In this document: positions 6,139-7,050 of the stretch, piece after piece
Numbering within the stretch: the stretch's first letter is position 1
How the letters are laid out: every line of letters starts with the position of its first letter
Assembly (NCBI GenBank): GCA_946480965.1
Contig: CAMLMI010000244.1
Location: forward strand, 1-7,050
DNA from: an uncultured Verrucomicrobiales bacterium
Lineage (GTDB): Bacteria; Verrucomicrobiota; Verrucomicrobiae; Limisphaerales; CANJSG01
DNA length: 7,050 nucleotides
Direction of reading: 5' to 3'
Notes under the pieces: generated by a model
The model's input: the letters and a program-made list of their open reading frames with translations, nothing else
The model's database searches: none
What the model was told of the DNA's origin: nothing
Made by a program: the position numbers and the translations under genes

Positions 6139-6261
6139 GGGGCGAATCCTGCCCGTGGCCAGTTCCAGCACGAGGGCGGATCGTCGGGCTGGGGCGTGGG
6201 ACGGGGATTTCCCGGGACGGGGCGCTGGGTTCACGCCATCCCAAGACAGATGAGGCGGCGG

Positions 6262-6274
6262 CGCTGTTACAGCG
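6262..6274. promoter_or_regulatory. 13-bp inverted repeat between the NtrC-type and AraC genes
   Basis: CGCTGT-T-ACAGCG is a perfect inverted repeat with a one-base centre, 6 bases beyond the stop codon of the NtrC-type gene and about 124 bases upstream of the AraC ATG. With one central base it cannot form a tight RNA hairpin without opening several pairs, and no T-run follows on the minus strand, so a dimeric-protein operator is more plausible than a terminator. The remainder of this 142-bp gap shows no clear promoter. Confidence 0.33.
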
Positions 6275-6280
6275 GAATCG

Positions 6281-7050
6281 TCACTCGTCGCCCGCTTCGG
6301 CCAGGCCGTTGGCGTCCGCCCCGGCGGCTACGCCGTAGTCGTGGAGCTTGTTCCGCAGAGTGCGGATGCTGATGCCGAGGCGCTTGGCGGCATGGGTGCG
6401 GTTGCCCTTCGTGTGCTCCAGGGCGGAGAGGATGGCCCGTTTCTCGAGTTCGGCCAGCGTCAGGAGACCGTCGGCGTCGGAGGTCGGGACCTCCGGGGTG
6501 GAAACCGTGCTGGTGGCGGACGGGGAGGCGGACGGATGGGGCGTGGCGATCCCGGCGGGCGTGGGGCCGGGAGCCAGGCCGAAGTGTTCGCGGTCCAGCA
6601 TTCCGCCGTCGCCGCAGAGGATGACGGCGCGTTCCACGACGTTCTGGAGTTCGCGGACGTTGCCGGGCCAGTGGTGGGCGAGGAGGGAGCGGGTGCCCTC
6701 GTCGGAAATGCCCTTCACGCGGACGCCGTGCTTGCGGTTGAAGCGCTGCATGAACTGCTGGGCGAGGTAGGGGACGTCCTCCATGCGCTCGCGCAGGGCG
6801 GGCACGGGCACGGGCACGACATTGAGGCGGAAGTAGAGATCCTGGCGGAATTCCTTGCGCTCGACGCTCTCCTCCAGGCGACGGTTGGTCGTGGCGATGA
6901 CGCGGACATCGACCTTGATGGTGCGGTTGCCGCCGACGCGCTCGAGTTCGCGTTCCTGGAGCACGCGCAGCAGCTTGGCCTGGACCTGGAGCGAGACCTC
7001 GCTGACCTCGTCGAGGAGAATGGTGCCGCCGTGGGCCAGCTCGAAGCGGC
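6281..7050 (-). CDS. Sigma-54-dependent NtrC-type activator, C-terminal part (5' end beyond window)
   Basis: The visible 255 residues are the last part of a bacterial enhancer-binding protein that hydrolyses ATP to remodel sigma-54 RNA polymerase. Numbering from the first complete codon at 7048, one sees RFELAHGG and the Walker B motif GTILLDEVS (8-16), sensor I ATTN (52-55), the arginine-bearing FRQDLYFRLNVV (67-78), ALRERMEDVPYL, and sensor II with WPGNVRELQNVVERA (127-141). A Pro/Ser/Thr-rich linker (159-192) follows, then a Fis-type HTH (200-240) with KGNRTHAAKRLGISIRTLRNKL. The Walker A and GAFTGA loop and any N-terminal receiver or sensor domain lie outside, so it cannot be told whether this is a response regulator. 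The Fis-type HTH resembles that of FlrC/FleR and NtrC proteins, but no flagellar or nitrogen gene is nearby to support either role. Confidence 0.96.
   Translation of the reverse strand, partial: RFELAHGGTILLDEVSEVSLQVQAKLLRVLQERELERVGGNRTIKVDVRVIATTNRRLEESVERKEFRQDLYFRLNVVPVPVPALRERMEDVPYLAQQFMQRFNRKHGVRVKGISDEGTRSLLAHHWPGNVRELQNVVERAVILCGDGGMLDREHFGLAPGPTPAGIATPHPSASPSATSTVSTPEVPTSDADGLLTLAELEKRAILSALEHTKGNRTHAAKRLGISIRTLRNKLHDYGVAAGADANGLAEAGDE

Noticed and set aside
6139..6244. Longer AraC-family protein starting at GTG 6234 or TTG 6244
   Set aside because: The extension is Pro/Arg/Ser-rich with no cupin similarity, and the ATG at 6138 has a better ribosome-binding site. It is not fully excluded.
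6800..6817. Three tandem copies of GGGCAC
   Set aside because: They encode VPVPVP inside the NtrC-type AAA+ domain, where the family usually has a similar hydrophobic-proline stretch before LRER. It is coding sequence, not a separate repeat element.
1..7050. CRISPR array, insertion sequence or transposase
   Set aside because: No regularly spaced direct repeats, terminal inverted repeats or transposase motifs were seen on either strand.

Overview
The window is high-GC DNA in which every supported gene lies on the minus strand, so transcription runs from base 7050 down to base 1. The marker for lineage is the large secreted ThuA / PVC-type dehydrogenase protein at the low-coordinate end. This architecture is typical of Verrucomicrobia and Planctomycetes (PVC superphylum), and the small membrane-anchored coiled-coil proteins fit a verrucomicrobial source. 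That assignment is inference from protein style; no rRNA or other marker gene is present.

In order of transcription: (1) the C-terminal part of a sigma-54-dependent NtrC-type activator (6281 to beyond 7050); (2) a 142-bp gap with a 13-bp inverted repeat; (3) an AraC-family regulator (5233-6138) whose last codons and stop lie inside the next gene; (4) tRNA-Val(CAC), 5168-5242; (5) a 96-bp spacer with a possible tRNA promoter; (6) tRNA-Arg(CCG), 4995-5071; (7) a stand-alone CheY-like receiver (4599-4988) that starts 6 bases after the tRNA CCA end; (8) two consecutive single-TM coiled-coil proteins (3798-4523 and 3371-3778) of unknown function; (9) a convincing intrinsic terminator among overlapping inverted repeats (about 3297-3364); (10) a secreted multidomain protein of at least 1034 residues (1-3104), cut by the window edge. 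It carries a ThuA domain, a PVC-type beta-propeller dehydrogenase domain, HEAT-like helices and a carbohydrate-binding-like domain.

The central part, from the two tRNAs through the receiver to the coiled-coil pair, looks like one transcription unit ending at the terminator. Its most unusual aspect is the tight interleaving of tRNA and protein genes: a regulator stop codon inside one tRNA, and a response-regulator start just after the CCA of the other. Receiver plus two inner-membrane coiled-coil proteins is the best candidate here for an uncharacterised functional module, but its role cannot be deduced from sequence alone. The large secreted protein belongs to a known PVC family thought to act in sugar or polysaccharide oxidation outside the cytoplasm.

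Four of the five complete or 5'-complete protein genes lack a recognisable Shine-Dalgarno sequence and have a C-rich leader before ATG. Many long open frames on the plus strand are shadows of the GC-rich minus-strand genes.
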